Shown here one piece after another: positions 11,583-23,837 of a stretch of 64,000 nt of DNA; the stretch's first letter is position 1; every line of letters begins with the position of its first letter. The notes under the pieces are model-generated. The model saw only the letters and a list, made by a program, of their open reading frames with translations. It searched no databases and was not told where the DNA came from. The translations under genes were made by a program, and so were the position numbers. Origin of the DNA: Metallyticus violacea. Its lineage: Eukaryota; Arthropoda; Insecta; Mantodea; Metallyticidae. The DNA lies in contig CM060831.1 in NCBI GenBank assembly GCA_030762175.1, forward strand, positions 66,818,001 to 66,882,000. Reading direction: 5' to 3'.

Positions 11583-12056
11583 TTTTAATATAAGCTAATC
11601 AAGATCAATATATCAATCATCAGCAAATATGGATGCAGCAAGACGAAGGGCCAGCACACTATTTTAGAATCAACTAATCTAGGGCAACATATCATGCTTG
11701 AACAAATATGGATACAACAAAACGGAGGGCTAGCAGCATTATTTTAGAATAAGCTAATCAAGAGCAACATATCATCCTTTAGTAAATGTGGATACAACAA
11801 GACGGAGGGCTAGCACACTGTTTTAGAATAAGTTAATCAAGAGTACCATATCATCCTTTAGTAAATGTGGATACAACAAGACGGAGGGCCAGCACACTAT
11901 TTTAGAATCAACTAATCAAGGGCAACATATCATGCTTGAACAAATGTGGATATAACAAGATGGAGGGTCACCACACTATTTTAGAATAAGTTAATCAAAA
12001 GCAACTTATCAAGCGTCAGCAAATGGTACCAATAAGATGGAGTGCTAGCACACATA
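11583..12056. repeat. 79/80-bp minisatellite, about six units
   Basis: Units share TTTTAGAAT...TAATCAAGAGCAACATATCAT...AAATGTGGATACAACAAGACGGAGGGC. The word TTTTAGAAT recurs near 11661, 11741, 11820, 11899 and 11978, a spacing of 79-80 bp. Units at 11661 and 11899 share a variant (CAACTAATC...CATGCTTGAACAAA) that units between them lack, so a ~238-bp three-unit block has been duplicated. There is no open frame across the array. Confidence 0.88.
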
Positions 12057-12151
12057 ATTGAATATGTGATGAATTTCTGAATATCACATATCCAGAGCGT
12101 TGAATTAGAAAATGAGCACCAATTGAATGTCCAGTACGCTCCCATCATTCC

Positions 12152-12193
12152 ATGAATGAATGAATGAATGAATGAATGAATGAATGAATGAAT
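12152..12193. repeat. (GAAT)n microsatellite at the SINE-A tail
   Basis: About ten GAAT/ATGA tetranucleotides directly abut the 3' end of the minus-strand SINE-A, in the place where other copies carry an A-rich tail. Confidence 0.9.
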
Positions 12194-12467
12194 TGTGTTT
12201 AACGTCCGTTTTAACTACTGAGGCACCACAGGCGATGGACAGTGATGATACATGAGATGAAAAGATATATTAGGAAAGGATTTTTATTTTAAGGAAGGAA
12301 GCGTTCCAGGCCTAAGTTTCGGGTAGCTCCCCGGCATTTGTCATTTATGAGGACTGAGGAAAACCTGGGAAAAACCTCAGTCAGGAAGGACAGTCCTGGC
12401 GGGATTCGAACCCCTGACCTCCCGCTTACGATTCCGCGCCTTAACGACCTCGGTCACCCGTGACGGT
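12194..12467 (-). mobile_element. SINE-A, full length, reverse orientation
   Basis: Read on the minus strand it starts with ACCGTCACGGGTGACCGAGG, has a B-box GGTTCGAATCCC (seen as GGGATTCGAACC on +), the GACTGAGG/CCTCAGTC hairpin near 12353-12390, and the family tail. The head resembles Ser/Leu tRNA. The tail runs into a GAAT array instead of poly(A). No convincing target-site duplication was found. Confidence 0.88.
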
Positions 12468-12485
12468 CATCCCATCTTTCAACTT

Positions 12486-12507
12486 TATATATATATATAT
12501 ATATATT
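12486..12507. repeat. (TA)n microsatellite
   Basis: Eleven TA dinucleotides just beyond the SINE-A head. Confidence 0.85.
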
Positions 12508-12738
12508 ACATTTGGGAGACGAGCCTTTCTCGATTACTTGTTCTCTTGCTCATATTTGATCTACAGTCTTTAAATATAGAGCCCTCGTTTGAATGCGAGA
12601 TCGGCTTAATGGGGATTTGATCGGCACGGGGAAGCTCACGCTCTTTGCCGGCCAAGTTGGATATTCATAGCCCTTTAAATTCAACCACATAGATTTCTTA
12701 TTCAAATTAAATAAAATAACCATATCCTTCGTCATCAA

Positions 12739-12850
12739 ATATATTGAAAATGGAGTACTTGTGCAGCCACATCTCTCTCACACCTTTTAAGAAAATTTGC
12801 TTTAACACCCATTAATTCTTCTTCTGAAATTGCAGCAATTTCTTTTCTTA
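12739..12850 (-). pseudogene. mariner-like transposase C-terminal fragment, minus copy
   Basis: The minus strand reads KEIAAISEEELMGVKANFLK and then RCERDVAAQVLHFQYI. This matches the C-terminus of mariner-type transposases, where an 'IxxExLxxVxxxFxxRxxxCxxxxGxHxEHLL' pattern closes the protein. Nothing of the catalytic core was found alongside. A sister fragment lies head to head on the plus strand at 12985. Confidence 0.5.
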
Positions 12851-12984
12851 CAGTCCCTACAATTCTGTGAGCATATACAGCATACGAAATACAAATATTT
12901 TGGTCATAAAATAGCATTTCGTGTGCAAGATCGGATTTTTCTGCACTCACTCCAGCATCTATTGTTTTGTGTCGCTACATATTT

Positions 12985-13066
12985 ATATATTCAAGACGAT
13001 TTTCTAAAAAGATGTCAGAAATGTGTGGATGTAGCAAAACAACGTTTACAACATCTCCTGTTATAA
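12985..13066 (+). pseudogene. mariner-like transposase C-terminal fragment, plus copy
   Basis: The plus strand reads DDFLKRCQKCVDVAKQRLQH, then LLL and a stop at about 13066. This is the same closing motif as in the minus copy at 12739, here with the Cys-Val pair retained. The two stretches align over about 60 nucleotides when one is reverse-complemented, at roughly two-thirds identity by eye. Confidence 0.5.
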
Positions 13067-13229
13067 GGTAAGCATGTGTTTATTTTAATTTTATTTATAG
13101 CTATAATTGCGAGAAAATGATTAAATTCTATGATAACTCCACTTTGCCGGGAGTTGCCGCATTGACTGCCGATCCGGTAGCTGCCGTGAAACGGGCGACA
13201 AAACCATGAAAGACCCAGTACTTTGTACT

Positions 13230-13330
13230 TCCTTGCTTTGCCCATGAAGAGTTTCCAGCCTACGGTGAGTTTCGCTCTGGTTTACTCCTCCTGCTTGCAA
13301 AAATCTGATAACTGCACGCATCTCCAACTT
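13230..13330 (-). pseudogene. mariner-like N-terminal helix-turn-helix fragment
   Basis: The minus strand reads MRAVIRFLQAGGVNQSETHR and then RLETLHG. This corresponds to the first helix-turn-helix of mariner transposases; compare MEFRAVIKFFTKEGLTPNEI in the 53-54-kb relic. The similarity stops abruptly downstream. It may be the 5' part of the element whose C-terminus lies at 12739-12850, with the catalytic middle deleted. Confidence 0.5.
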
Positions 13331-13349
13331 GAAATATGTTTCAATCACA

Positions 13350-16300
13350 TCGTCTATCGTCTTCGCGGATTAGCGGAGACAGGGTGAAAACGCTTGTGTG
13401 ATGATTATTCCTCACTGTGACCTATCTATACCCTAAATGTCAAACTGCCCTCATACTTCTTTCCGGGGTTACAACAAATTCATCCCTTACGTCAACTCAG
13501 TGACGTCAAACCAATTTTACGAACACGTGTAAATTCATATAACGCTTACATTTGGGTTAATGTTTAAACGCCCAGGTTTATTACAACATTGCGAATAGAT
13601 CTTGTAATATTCACATTTATCCCACCATTTTATAATGAGAGTGTATAGAGTACAAGAATTTTACAAGAAAACAGGGAAAATAATCACATGATCAAATATC
13701 TATCGATTGCCAATGAGTTTGCATACATTTTTTTTTTTTCAATGATTGCACATAGCATTTATTTCAAATTACTGGCATTAATTTTCCTCTTTTTCTTTAT
13801 GACATTGTTTAGCGTGGTACAAAAAAGATTTGCTACAGTTGGGCAAATACATTCTGTACTAACAAAAATACTTCCATATTAAAATTATTCTGCAAAAGAA
13901 TAAAGTTAAATCACGTCATCTTTTATGGTAAACCATGTCCCCTCGATTTAACTGCAGTGCATTCTAATCCATAAACGTAGAACTTCTTTATTAAACTTGC
14001 CTACTTCTTGTAAAGGAATACTGAGCGCCAGTGATCTCTGACCATACCATTTTAATTTTGTCTTTGATCAAACAGCTGAAGTTTTGTAAGATCTATAGCT
14101 ACAAAACTATCCTCCTCCTGCAGAGCCAAAAGTCATATATTCAGAAAAGCTATAATTTATCCTTTCGCCAGTTCGACAAGGGCTACACATCTTCCGGAAT
14201 ATATTAATCATAATATTTTCATAAGTATTGATTTACTTCACCTGACTTTAGGTTCCAGGGGTAATCTATATGGAGAGAAAATTGTTCACTTGTTCATACC
14301 TATCTGAAAACTATGCGCACTTTTCTGCTTTGATGTACATTTCAGTTTTTTAATGTAAATTTTATCTCCAGCTTTAGCTTACCGAATCGAGTTATGTCGA
14401 TTCTTACACACTAAAATATGATAATGGTTATTTTATGTGTAGAGGTACATCGAGACATTGACTTCGTCTACAGGGTAGAGAAGACATCCAGCATTACTGA
14501 ACGTAAGGTTTGGATTCTCACAATAAAAAACTCTTGGGTTCGAACAAACAACCCGTATCAAAAGCTATTTATAGGAATTTACATACCTCTGAATTAAATA
14601 TTCTCTTGTCTGTAAACCGCCGCAGTTGCTCACTAGGGGAATCTCTTTAGTCACCAGTTGAGATTGTATAGGTGCTTGTTTTGCACTTGTATTCAGAGAT
14701 TGCTGTGATGTTTTATAGAAAAATGAAAATCATCATTGAATTCCGAGGTAAGTAAATTTCCTTTAACTGAAAATTGGTGCTGTTTTGTTTCTTCAAGTTC
14801 GAGAGTTTTCTTTATCAGTGAAGTATTCACCCCTTTCCTTCTCCTTCATAGACTGCACCATGTAGCAGTTTATCTTACATCACTTGCCATAAAACAATAA
14901 AAAAAGAGTTGTACAGCATCCTCTTGCTGAGGTATTTTCCGCTTTTTCACTTTAAGTTTTCCTAAATAATTCCACCTTCTGGTATAGCTGAATAGCAAAT
15001 CTAAGTTCGTTTTCTCTAAATAGTACTGCATATTCTTTTTCCATTCTTTTAAACCAAAATATACTCGTGTTTAAACGACCATATAGATACAGATAAGGTA
15101 TATATGCATATGCAAAACAATTCTGAGAAGTTTAATTTTTCCACACTATTCCAGCGCACAAGTTAAAAACCGTTTCATATTAATATGCTTAGAACTCGCG
15201 TAACTTTAACATGCTGAAATTGATTTTAAAGATAAAAAAGTTAATGAAATAAAAATGATCCCTTCTATTTCGTAGAATTAAACATCTATATAAAACAATT
15301 TAAAAAGAATATTAAAATTATCTTCAAAACTACATTACAAAAGTCAATAACGTTTCTTAATTTAATTAATGCATTAGGAGTATGAAAACATATGTAATTA
15401 ATTATATCTTACGTTTTAGAATAAATGCCTTAAATTTTGTTCCATTCGATGTAATATTGGCCATGGAATAAACGCTGTCATTATTCATATTTTGCTAGTA
15501 GTTTTAATTTAGTTTTCATTACAATCCTCTTTTACTCAATTTAAAAAATTAAGTCAATAAATTCCTAAACTTAATGTATGTATACTAGAGCTGCATCATG
15601 CCTGCTTAGCTTGCGAGAAGAAAAAATGGCAAACGTTTTCGATGTACAGGAGAAACGTATTAACTCCGGAGCTCAAATCTAAGTAACTTTGATAGTATGA
15701 CTTTTTAGAAAAGGCCAAGAAACACTGTAGAGGCATTGCTTATATCCCTTAAGCTCTTCTCTAACATCCAAGCATTAAGTGTAATAAATTGATGCCCTAG
15801 GTGCCTTTTCCTGAGAGATGTGAATAGAATCATAAATGCCGTTTACGATTTTAACACACACTCTCGATGTTTAACCCTGTTCATTCAATAGCTACGTAAA
15901 AGTATTTTACCAAATTGTTTTACGTGAAATGAAACTTGTTCTGCTTTTGCTCTTATGAAAGAAGCACATGGGGAAGCAGAATGCCATTTGTTTCCATCCC
16001 CCACTTCCTTCTTGTTTAATTCCTTTCTTTCATAGAGAACGTAGCACAAAATCCTAATAACCCAATGTATTCCATTCTTCCGTTTTTATCATCATTCCAA
16101 TGTATCGGAGTTTGTGCAGATAAAAAAAAATCCAATGAAGATGGATAGTCTGCCAAACGTAAAACTCGCACTCTTTTGATTTCTACATTTCCAGAGATAT
16201 CTATGTACCCATGTCGATAATTATATCTACAAAGTTTTGTAAACCTTTTTGGATAAACAACACGTGCTAATGCTCTATTATTTATAATTTTAAATTATAA

Positions 16301-18357
16301 AATAATGATGATTGTATACGTGTTCTTTAATATCCATATAATTCTAAATATTTATGTTCAGAACATAATAGATATATGTTCCCCATGCATTATAAATACG
16401 AAGAATAATTAATGCAACACTCTTCCAATTTTACTGAACAAAAATGTTAATGTGATTCATTTATTTTTGTGTATTTAATTTATTTCCTAAAAACTATTTA
16501 AGCATAAGATTCCATGCATAACTGATGTGTAATGAATTTAATATATTTTACTGAAAAAAATGCTTGGCATTCTATCTATAAAAATTATACTGTAAGGATA
16601 AGTTTGAATGTTTTTCACATTAAGTCTTATTTAGACAAAAGTTTGAAAGGAACATCAGATGGAAAACTTCCATATCATGGTCTAAATCTTGAGTGCAGTT
16701 CCTTGGATCCAAATTTCTTTCCATTCCTCCTTTCTCGTTCTTTCTACCTGGCCGACTATTACTCGTTCACTATTCGTTTGCTTAAAGTGTATGACGTGTT
16801 TTCTCTCCTTCAACAGCGGATGGAATAGTTACTTTCGGTATTTGCTTCTAAATTGTTAGGTCCGGAGCCTTCTTCAAAGGGCAACGTCTTTGATCCAAAT
16901 GTAATTTAATATTATTTTATTGTAATTGTTGAATTCTACTTTGATATATAGGCGTAAAGTTTTCTTTGGTTTTTATTTTAAAAGAGCAGGGAACTTCGAT
17001 TTTGGAAGTCAATGAATTAAAACTAATTGCAACTTTGGACAGTATTTAGTATCTTATTCATCACTCAAGTGGGATAATTAGTAAAATTCTTTCGCCCTAA
17101 TGATTATTTATTCAGTTGTATATTTCGAACTATGTAAATAGTGTATGCTGATTTACATCTCAGACTGAAATATATTTAAATGTGTGTATTAAATTTGCAT
17201 ATATAATCTAGTAAACTACTACACCGTTGCAAATCATTCTTCTCCCGTATAGAAACCTTCCTCTGGCCACATCCTAAGGATTTTGCTTCCAGTAAACTTC
17301 CAAGGCTAAAAATTTTTCAGAAATCAACGGGGGAAATATCAAATTCTAATCATTGTGTGGAAGAACTGTTATATGTATCCTTAAAAACGGAAAAACGATT
17401 TATGGCTAATAGTGCCAATACTCCACCAATGAGCTGTCATAACCTCGAAGCCACCCCCTGTATTTAGGATTAGTAGACTCAGATGAAAGATATTTACGCT
17501 TGTGCAAGCAACAGGCAAACGTAGGACTTGGTTTGATATTGTGTCTGCGATTTATTAAAAGCGTATACTGCAGAAAAATAAAACATTTAAATGATGCGTT
17601 TTTCGGGGTGTCCTATGCTGCAAAAACTCTGAAATTATACAGGCTGCAATGAACAACGCGATTCACTTTCTATACAAATTATTTGAGATAGAAACGATAA
17701 GTAAAATGTGGAAGGTTTGGAGGAATGAAATAATTCCAACCCACTACTAAGAAACCAATAGTAAAAGAAATTGGATTAAACTTTGTGTTAGAATGATTTC
17801 ACGTCTTCTTAGAGATCGAACGAAAATGTTTGTTAATAAGCATTTGCCCACAGGGTTCTAGCTACTGAGAAAAAAATCAGGCGTGCCAATCTAAATTATG
17901 TGTGCTGATTACAGATATGAAGTCATGCTTTAACTAACACATTACATTTTTAAAATATTGTTTTATTTTAAACTTCCATATGTATCATTACTCAAGGAGC
18001 GAATTGTTACGTCATGTGACAGCTTATGTTGCATTGCACATTTTCTTTATTCATTTCTACTAAAAGAAGTGTTTTTATGAGCTATCAATACAACACAGAA
18101 ACAAAATACTAGAGATTAATAAACCTAACACGGTTGGTGCATAAACATTAAAGTTTTTTCTGTTAATTTTGTAATGTTGCTACATATCAAGATAAAATAC
18201 TGACATTTAGTAATACACTGGCTTTATTTGAGTTGCTGGTTGGCAGAGCACTACTGCTTACTGGGAGACTCCAGTCTCAAGGCCGTATAATACATGTGCA
18301 GCTAGCAGATTATAATTATTTATTATTTTCAGCGAGTGGTTGTGCGTTAGAGTGTCT
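13350..18357. other. 5-kb stretch with no recognised feature
   Basis: AT-rich, low-complexity DNA with only a few chance frames (13688-13882 and 16532-16828 on +). No tRNA-like boxes, transposase motifs or tandem repeats were seen. If a host exon exists here it is too short for me to recognise. Confidence 0.45.
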
Positions 18358-18520
18358 AGGTGTTTTCATGTTGTTCATTAGTTATGCCACTACATAAATA
18401 TAGCCTTGAAGAACGGATTTTTATGTATAATATGAACGTGAGAGTGAGAAGTGCTAAGGCGATTCGAAGAAAATGTCTTGGCAATTTTGTTTCAGGTGGC
18501 TACTGCTGGTTTCTACAGAA
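18358..18520 (+). pseudogene. DUF4817-type (HTH) transposon ORF relic, copy 2
   Basis: From about 18384 the plus strand reads MPLHKYSLEERIFMYNMNVR and then VRSAKAIRRKCLGNF. This fits the start of the DUF4817 domain, a helix-turn-helix module common in repetitive arthropod ORFs ('YSxExRxFxYxxYVxxxSAxxxRRKF'). The frame runs on to 18596, but the later residues no longer fit the family. The preceding 25 bp resemble those before copy 1 at 3577, so both descend from one element. No catalytic domain is visible. Confidence 0.55.
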
Positions 18521-18599
18521 ATCAACTTGCCAACATAAGCGGAAAACAGGAGGTACCCAAATTTTAAAAGGGTTCATGATGCTTACAACTACATAATGT

Positions 18600-20440
18600 G
18601 ATAAAATGTTCTCCTTTTATAAATTTATTTTATTTAAATTAGTAAAAGAAATGTGTGAAAATATAATTTATTTTTCTAACTGTATATGCTATATCTGTTC
18701 AATTGCTAGATTTAGATTTATTTATTATAGACACATAACTCAAAAACCTGATGTGTTTGGACAAATCTGTCTTAGATATGCAGGCAATGCATTAATTTTA
18801 GTTAAGACAGATAAATTTTCGTTGCAACGTTATAACTATTATATTACTAAATATACTAGAATACAAAATACCTCCTTTTTGTAGGCAATGTAATGCTAAA
18901 CTGATTTTTTTAAAGATAATACTCTATTCCAAAGCAAAAATATCAATGTTTATTATTTCCTACAACTCCCTTGTCATATACACTTAAATTCGTTTAACAA
19001 ATATGGTTACAAATTTAGCCGAGGGAATTTTTCTAAGCCATCCGAAGATTCTTTGGGAGCACCCGGTGCTTCTGATGAGCCAATAAAGCCACTGTACCAG
19101 TAGCTTATGGGATATGTTCTCAGACATCTTTCAACAGCGTCATTCGCTTGAGAGATAGTTGGTGTCAGAATTGGACACTTCCAGTCGCCAGGGATTTATA
19201 CAACCACCATTAGATCTCTGGGGCATGCTACATCATCAGGCACCAGTAGAACTTTACGATCCTTTATTGGAAGTCTTGTTCCCTTCCAGTCTCCTGGATA
19301 TCATAATCCGCATTTCTTTAGGGTGCTATTGTGTAAGTAACATGTTTCGTTGCCTATATTCAGGACGCTTTCAGTTAGGTTAAAAGTATATACCCGATTT
19401 CATACAACAAATAGTGCTACATAATGAGGCGCCAGTAGAATTTCATGCTAGACTGCGCAGCCTCTCTTACCTTGAATTTCTTAGTTACCTCCCTTCTGCT
19501 TAGTTTATACCGTAAACACACACACTTCAAAATTGTCTCAGGAGCAACCCGCAATTGAATTAAAATTCTTGTTATATAAAAAAAGTATTTATTTATGTAC
19601 CCTGAAATGAGTTAAGGCCTTCACTCTATCAAGCGAAAAAAAACTGCAAAAATACAGAGTACAATATACATAGTTAAATAAAATAAAGGGGAAAAAATGC
19701 CAAATTAAAGACATATACTGCATGTAAATATTACCTATTTTAATATAGTTAAAAGTTTAAAAAAAAGTGTTAGAATATCACTCGTTTTTCAGTAATTTCT
19801 TAATATATAATTCTTAAATTCATATATTATAACATAATAAGAATTTAATTTATTATATTTGTTTTTTCTAACTTTTTCTCGAGTACAAAGGGGAAGGAAG
19901 AAAGAGGAATAGCGGAAGAAAAGGAGGATAACGAAGAAAGAAGAAGAAGAAGAAGCGAGAGACTAACTGTTGCAATTCCTAGAGTTGAGATGATAATTTA
20001 ATCTACGTTTAAATTGCTTTGTTGTCCAACAATCTCAGACTTCAGGAGGAAGCGAGTTCCAGATTCAGGAAACTGAATGAGATTGAGTAGAAATGTGTTC
20101 GATGTTGAGGGGCAGACAAGTAAAGTTCGAGATAGGGAGGTATACGAAGTGAGAGAGGATATTAAAGGGTGGAGTACGGAGGATTTTGAACAGGTGCGTA
20201 AGAAAATGGAAAGTCCTACATCTTTTAGAGGTAGCCATGACAATCGATTGTTTAGGAGTGTAACATGATCAAGTTTACGAGTGTGGAAGACAAAATGACA
20301 GGCATTATGCACGTGTAGATCTGCCCAGCATAAATGGTGCGTGTGTTCGTTTGTGTACCCACTAGTTAGCTTAGTAGTCAATTGTCATTTTATTTAAACT
20401 GTTACACTGTGAATTAATAAGTAAGTTGTTTTAACATAAT
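18600..20440. other. no feature recognised
   Basis: AT-rich DNA. The minus-strand frame 19998-20381 (127 aa) has overlapping open frames on both strands and no family that I recognise. A purine-rich patch lies at 19885-19965. Confidence 0.4.
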
Positions 20441-20469
20441 AATCTAGCAACTCTCCCCTTATAATTCTG

Positions 20470-20960
20470 AGAGATAAGTTAAGAGAGTATTTTAATAAAT
20501 GAATGCTCAAAGATAGCGTTTGGAATAATTAGAAATAGTAGAACACAAGACAATGCCGCTAAGGCTCTTAATACCGGAAGAGGCGTTATATTCAGAATGT
20601 GGAGACGATATCAAGAATTAGGCAGTCCAAAGGAACAACATCCAGGTAAACCAAGGATTACAATTGCTGCACGAGACAGACTTCCGTATCCTGAGAGAAA
20701 GGAGTTTAACTGTTATGTCAAGAAATACCCTGAAGGACTTTGTTTCAATCCAACTATTAGAAACAGACTCCATGAAAGAATACTGCATTCCTGTTGTCGA
20801 TTACGGCGTTCATTGATTTGCAGTGGAAATTGATCACATCATATTATATAGTGCTGAGAACATGTATTTGGAAACAGGAACAATGGAAACACGTTCTCTT
20901 CACAAATAAATCACACAACCAGAGGAATGCGCTTATGGGGACATGCGGTCAAGGAAAGAC
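20470..20960 (+). pseudogene. Tc1-like transposase relic
   Basis: The plus strand reads GRGVIFRMWRRYQELGSP, then GKPRITIAARDR (the GRPR-like AT-hook linker), TIRNRLHERIL (end of the second helix-turn-helix), and, in another frame, EQWKHVLFTNKS. The last corresponds to the 'W..VLFTDES' motif carrying the first catalytic Asp, which is Asn here. The remaining catalytic residues are not visible, and at least one frameshift lies near 20800-20850. It is inactive. A weaker parallel copy may lie at 4880. Confidence 0.7.
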
Positions 20961-21026
20961 TGAAGCATGTACTCAAAGTTCACAATTTATATGTATATTT
21001 ATATGTATTGTCTCATTGGCGTGCGA

Positions 21027-21295
21027 CCGCCACGGGTGGCCAAGGTCGTTAAGGAGCCGACTCGTGAGCGGGAGCTCTGCAGTTCGAATCCCACCAGGAC
21101 CGTCCTCCCTGATTGAGGTTTTTTCCAGGGTTTCCTCAGTCCTCAAAAATGGCAAATGCCGGGGAGGTACCCTAAACGTAGGTCTTCCTTAAAAAAATCC
21201 TTTCTCAATATATAATTTCATCTCGTATATCATTAGTGTCTACCGCCTTTGGTGCATCAGTAGTAAAAACGGATGTTAAACACCATTAAAAAAAA
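21027..21295 (+). mobile_element. SINE-A, full length
   Basis: It starts CCGCCACGGGTGGCCAAGGT, has an intact B-box GTTCGAATCCC, the hairpin (GATTGAGG/CCTCAGTC, G-T paired) and the tail GGATGTTAAACACCATT plus A6. Head and tail are only lightly mutated. Part of the body (CTGGAACG region) is missing, with CCTAAACGTAGG joined to TCTTCCTT. It sits just downstream of the Tc1 relic. Confidence 0.87.
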
Positions 21296-21828
21296 CCTGG
21301 CGTGCGCTAAAACATAAAACTCCCGCACTGTTACAGCGCTGTTGCCCGAGTGCACCAACTTTTGTTTTTATCATCCTTTTCGAAACAATACCGCGGTATT
21401 CTATGCACCATTGATTTCGCTTCCGCACACTACCGCGTTTCGTTACGCTTGAAGATATCGATATTTTCTCGATTTGAAGCAATTCATCGTTCTTGCTGTT
21501 CACTAGATAGCACACTATCGTTACAATCCTGAACGGTGTTAATACTATTGAGAAGATGCGATTATTTTAGTGGTGTGTTTGCATTTTAGCACTAACATGG
21601 AAAATAAAGCAATTAGGCATCCTAAAACGTCAAATTTTAGTGGGATGTAAAATGTCTAGCTTTTAGATATGCCACAAATGCACTGAGCAGTTAAGACAAA
21701 TAGAATGAGATTGAGGAAAAGTTTTTCCGAGAGATTTAAATATCTTCTGTTACTGAAGACCTCGTATTTTACCGTTCCAAGAGACTGAATTCTCAAATAT
21801 GTGCAGTCCGAAGTAACCAATGCTTTGA

Positions 21829-21892
21829 TTTGGTTCACTTATGGACGCTCTTAAACATCTCAGGTCTCTTTCAGGCTTGAGGTTCTTTTCCG
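21829..21892 (-). mobile_element. SINE-B remnant with internal deletion
   Basis: The tail half (TGGACGCTCTTAAACATCTCAG on +) is joined directly to TTTCAGGCTTGAGGTTCTTT, removing about 70 bp between them; the tRNA-like head is missing. This looks like a decayed copy. Confidence 0.65.
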
Positions 21893-22288
21893 TTCTATAA
21901 CTCCAAAACAGAACAGAACCGGACAGAACTAACCGTTCCGGTTTTCATTCGCAATCTTTTAGAATAATATTAATTATACAATTTTCCAAGTGATTCCCGG
22001 TTGTTGCATGCTGCTATATTATTACTCAATTATTAGTAGATATCGTAGACATAACATAACCTTAAAATCATTAAGCTGCGTTTTAAAAAGAAACCCGCGG
22101 TTTCTCACTTTACAGCTTAATGACCGCAATAAAATGCCAGTAGAGTTGAAACCGAACTTGGTGCACTAGAATTATATCTTTACCTGAGTAAAAACTAATA
22201 ACTTTACCATAATATTTTGAAAACCGAGGTTGGCGTACATGGGCATCAGTATATAGTACTACTGGTAAAAAAATTATATTTACATATA

Positions 22289-23312
22289 AAGGGTGGTCCA
22301 TATAATGTAATACTATTATCTCTTAAATGAACCAATTAAATCAAATGCTCACTTTTACAAAACTTATTGAAGGCAATGTCATCACAATAACACCATGGGA
22401 AAAACTTAAGTGGACCCCCTAATGGGATCAAGGAGATAATTGTAGAATTTAAAAGAAGATGGTATAGAATTTATATAGCCTTCGACAAATTAAGCAACTT
22501 TCGTCTAATACATTGTTTTCTAAAATTAAAATTAAATCTTGAGAAGTTATAAGGCGTTAAAAATACATTTTAATTAAAACATAAATATTAATTAACCAAT
22601 TCATTAACTTCATTCATTTAAACACTAAAAATAAGTTCCATCAACATCTAAACATTTAGTAACTCTTTTTCGGAGAGTTTTCTTTAATATTTCCTAATAT
22701 GTGCAGAGTGATAATGTCACAAGCTTCCCATGGTCGATGTTTCACATGACTTTTTATTTACATAACTTATCTCCCATAAAAGTAATTAAGGATCATATGG
22801 GCAGGGTGGCTATGCACAGATCCAGTACATCCAAATCATTTATCGTGGAATTTGTCGCTTAATAATTCATGTGTGCGTCTTGAAAAGTGTGGCAGTGAAC
22901 CATCTTACTGGTAGCACATTTTTTCTGCACACTTAGAGGAGCATTTTCCAAGAGTGTACATAATTTATTCCTAAGAATTACCAGAATTTTAATATTATCC
23001 TCCACCCCAAAAAGTTTCTTTTCGAATTGACAATCTGTAATAAGTGTGTTTAAAGCACAATATAATTTCTAAATATTTAATAAAAAATATACAATCATAA
23101 ATTGCTTCATTTGTTGATGTCTATCTAAATGTCTAAAAATTATATTGTTCTATAAATTATCCCTCCCAGAGCCCCATAAACAGGCCCACTTAAGCTTTCC
23201 CCTGGCGCTATTATGAAGACCTCTTGTTGGAATAAGTTTAGGAAAAGTCATCGTGTTCAATTCTTTTGTTTAAGGAATATTACTTGTAATGTTTTATATA
23301 GGCCACCCTGTT
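22289..23312 (-). mobile_element. ~1.02-kb mariner-like element with terminal inverted repeats
   Basis: Left end AAGGGTGGTCCATATAATGT and right end (reverse complement) ACAGGGTGGCCTATATAAAA are near-perfect inverted repeats, each flanked by TA as expected for Tc1/mariner insertion. The inner minus strand has decayed pieces in the order of a mariner-type DDE domain: ENAPLSVQKKC (cf. the 'DGAPAHF' segment), then CIATLPI with stops, then LLLWEISYVNKK (cf. 'DFFLWGYLK'). The coding capacity is gone. Its length of about 1.0 kb is slightly short for a mariner (1.2-1.3 kb). Confidence 0.6.
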
Positions 23313-23837
23313 TAAAGACATATATCAGTGTAGGTATTTATTAAATCACTTAAAATGGAGGGAAAAAAACTGAAATTCCCGTATACATTTGTCCTGAAAG
23401 AAGAACTAATACAGATCATGCCTTTACCATAACGATATCGGCTTTGTAGGTTTGCAGGATAAAGTATTATATTACTTTTTTATTTTACAATGTAGCCTAT
23501 TCTTTTAAAGTAGGTAAAATGAATTCTTTCATCAATTATAGAGATTATCAAAACGTATATATTTTGAACAAACTAGCACGCAATGCAACTATGTTTTAAT
23601 TTGAAGGTTAAATTTAATATTTCATTTGACTTTTTTCATTTCAAGACTGGTTTTACGTAGTACTTGAAAAGGTTTTAAAAACATCCTTTAAATCCAATTT
23701 AAGTCAGGGTTCTTAAAACCTGTGAATTACTCCGATTGTCAATGAAATTGAAATCACCGCTAGTTTTATAAAATGCTCTACAACTGTTCTGCATAAAATA
23801 TTATTATGTACGAATTATGGTAATTAACATCTTAAAT

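Noticed and set aside
20077..20268. Plus frame MRLSRNVFDVEGQTSK... and overlapping 127-codon minus frame as a host exon
   Set aside because: Both strands are open with no recognisable motif; I cannot support either.
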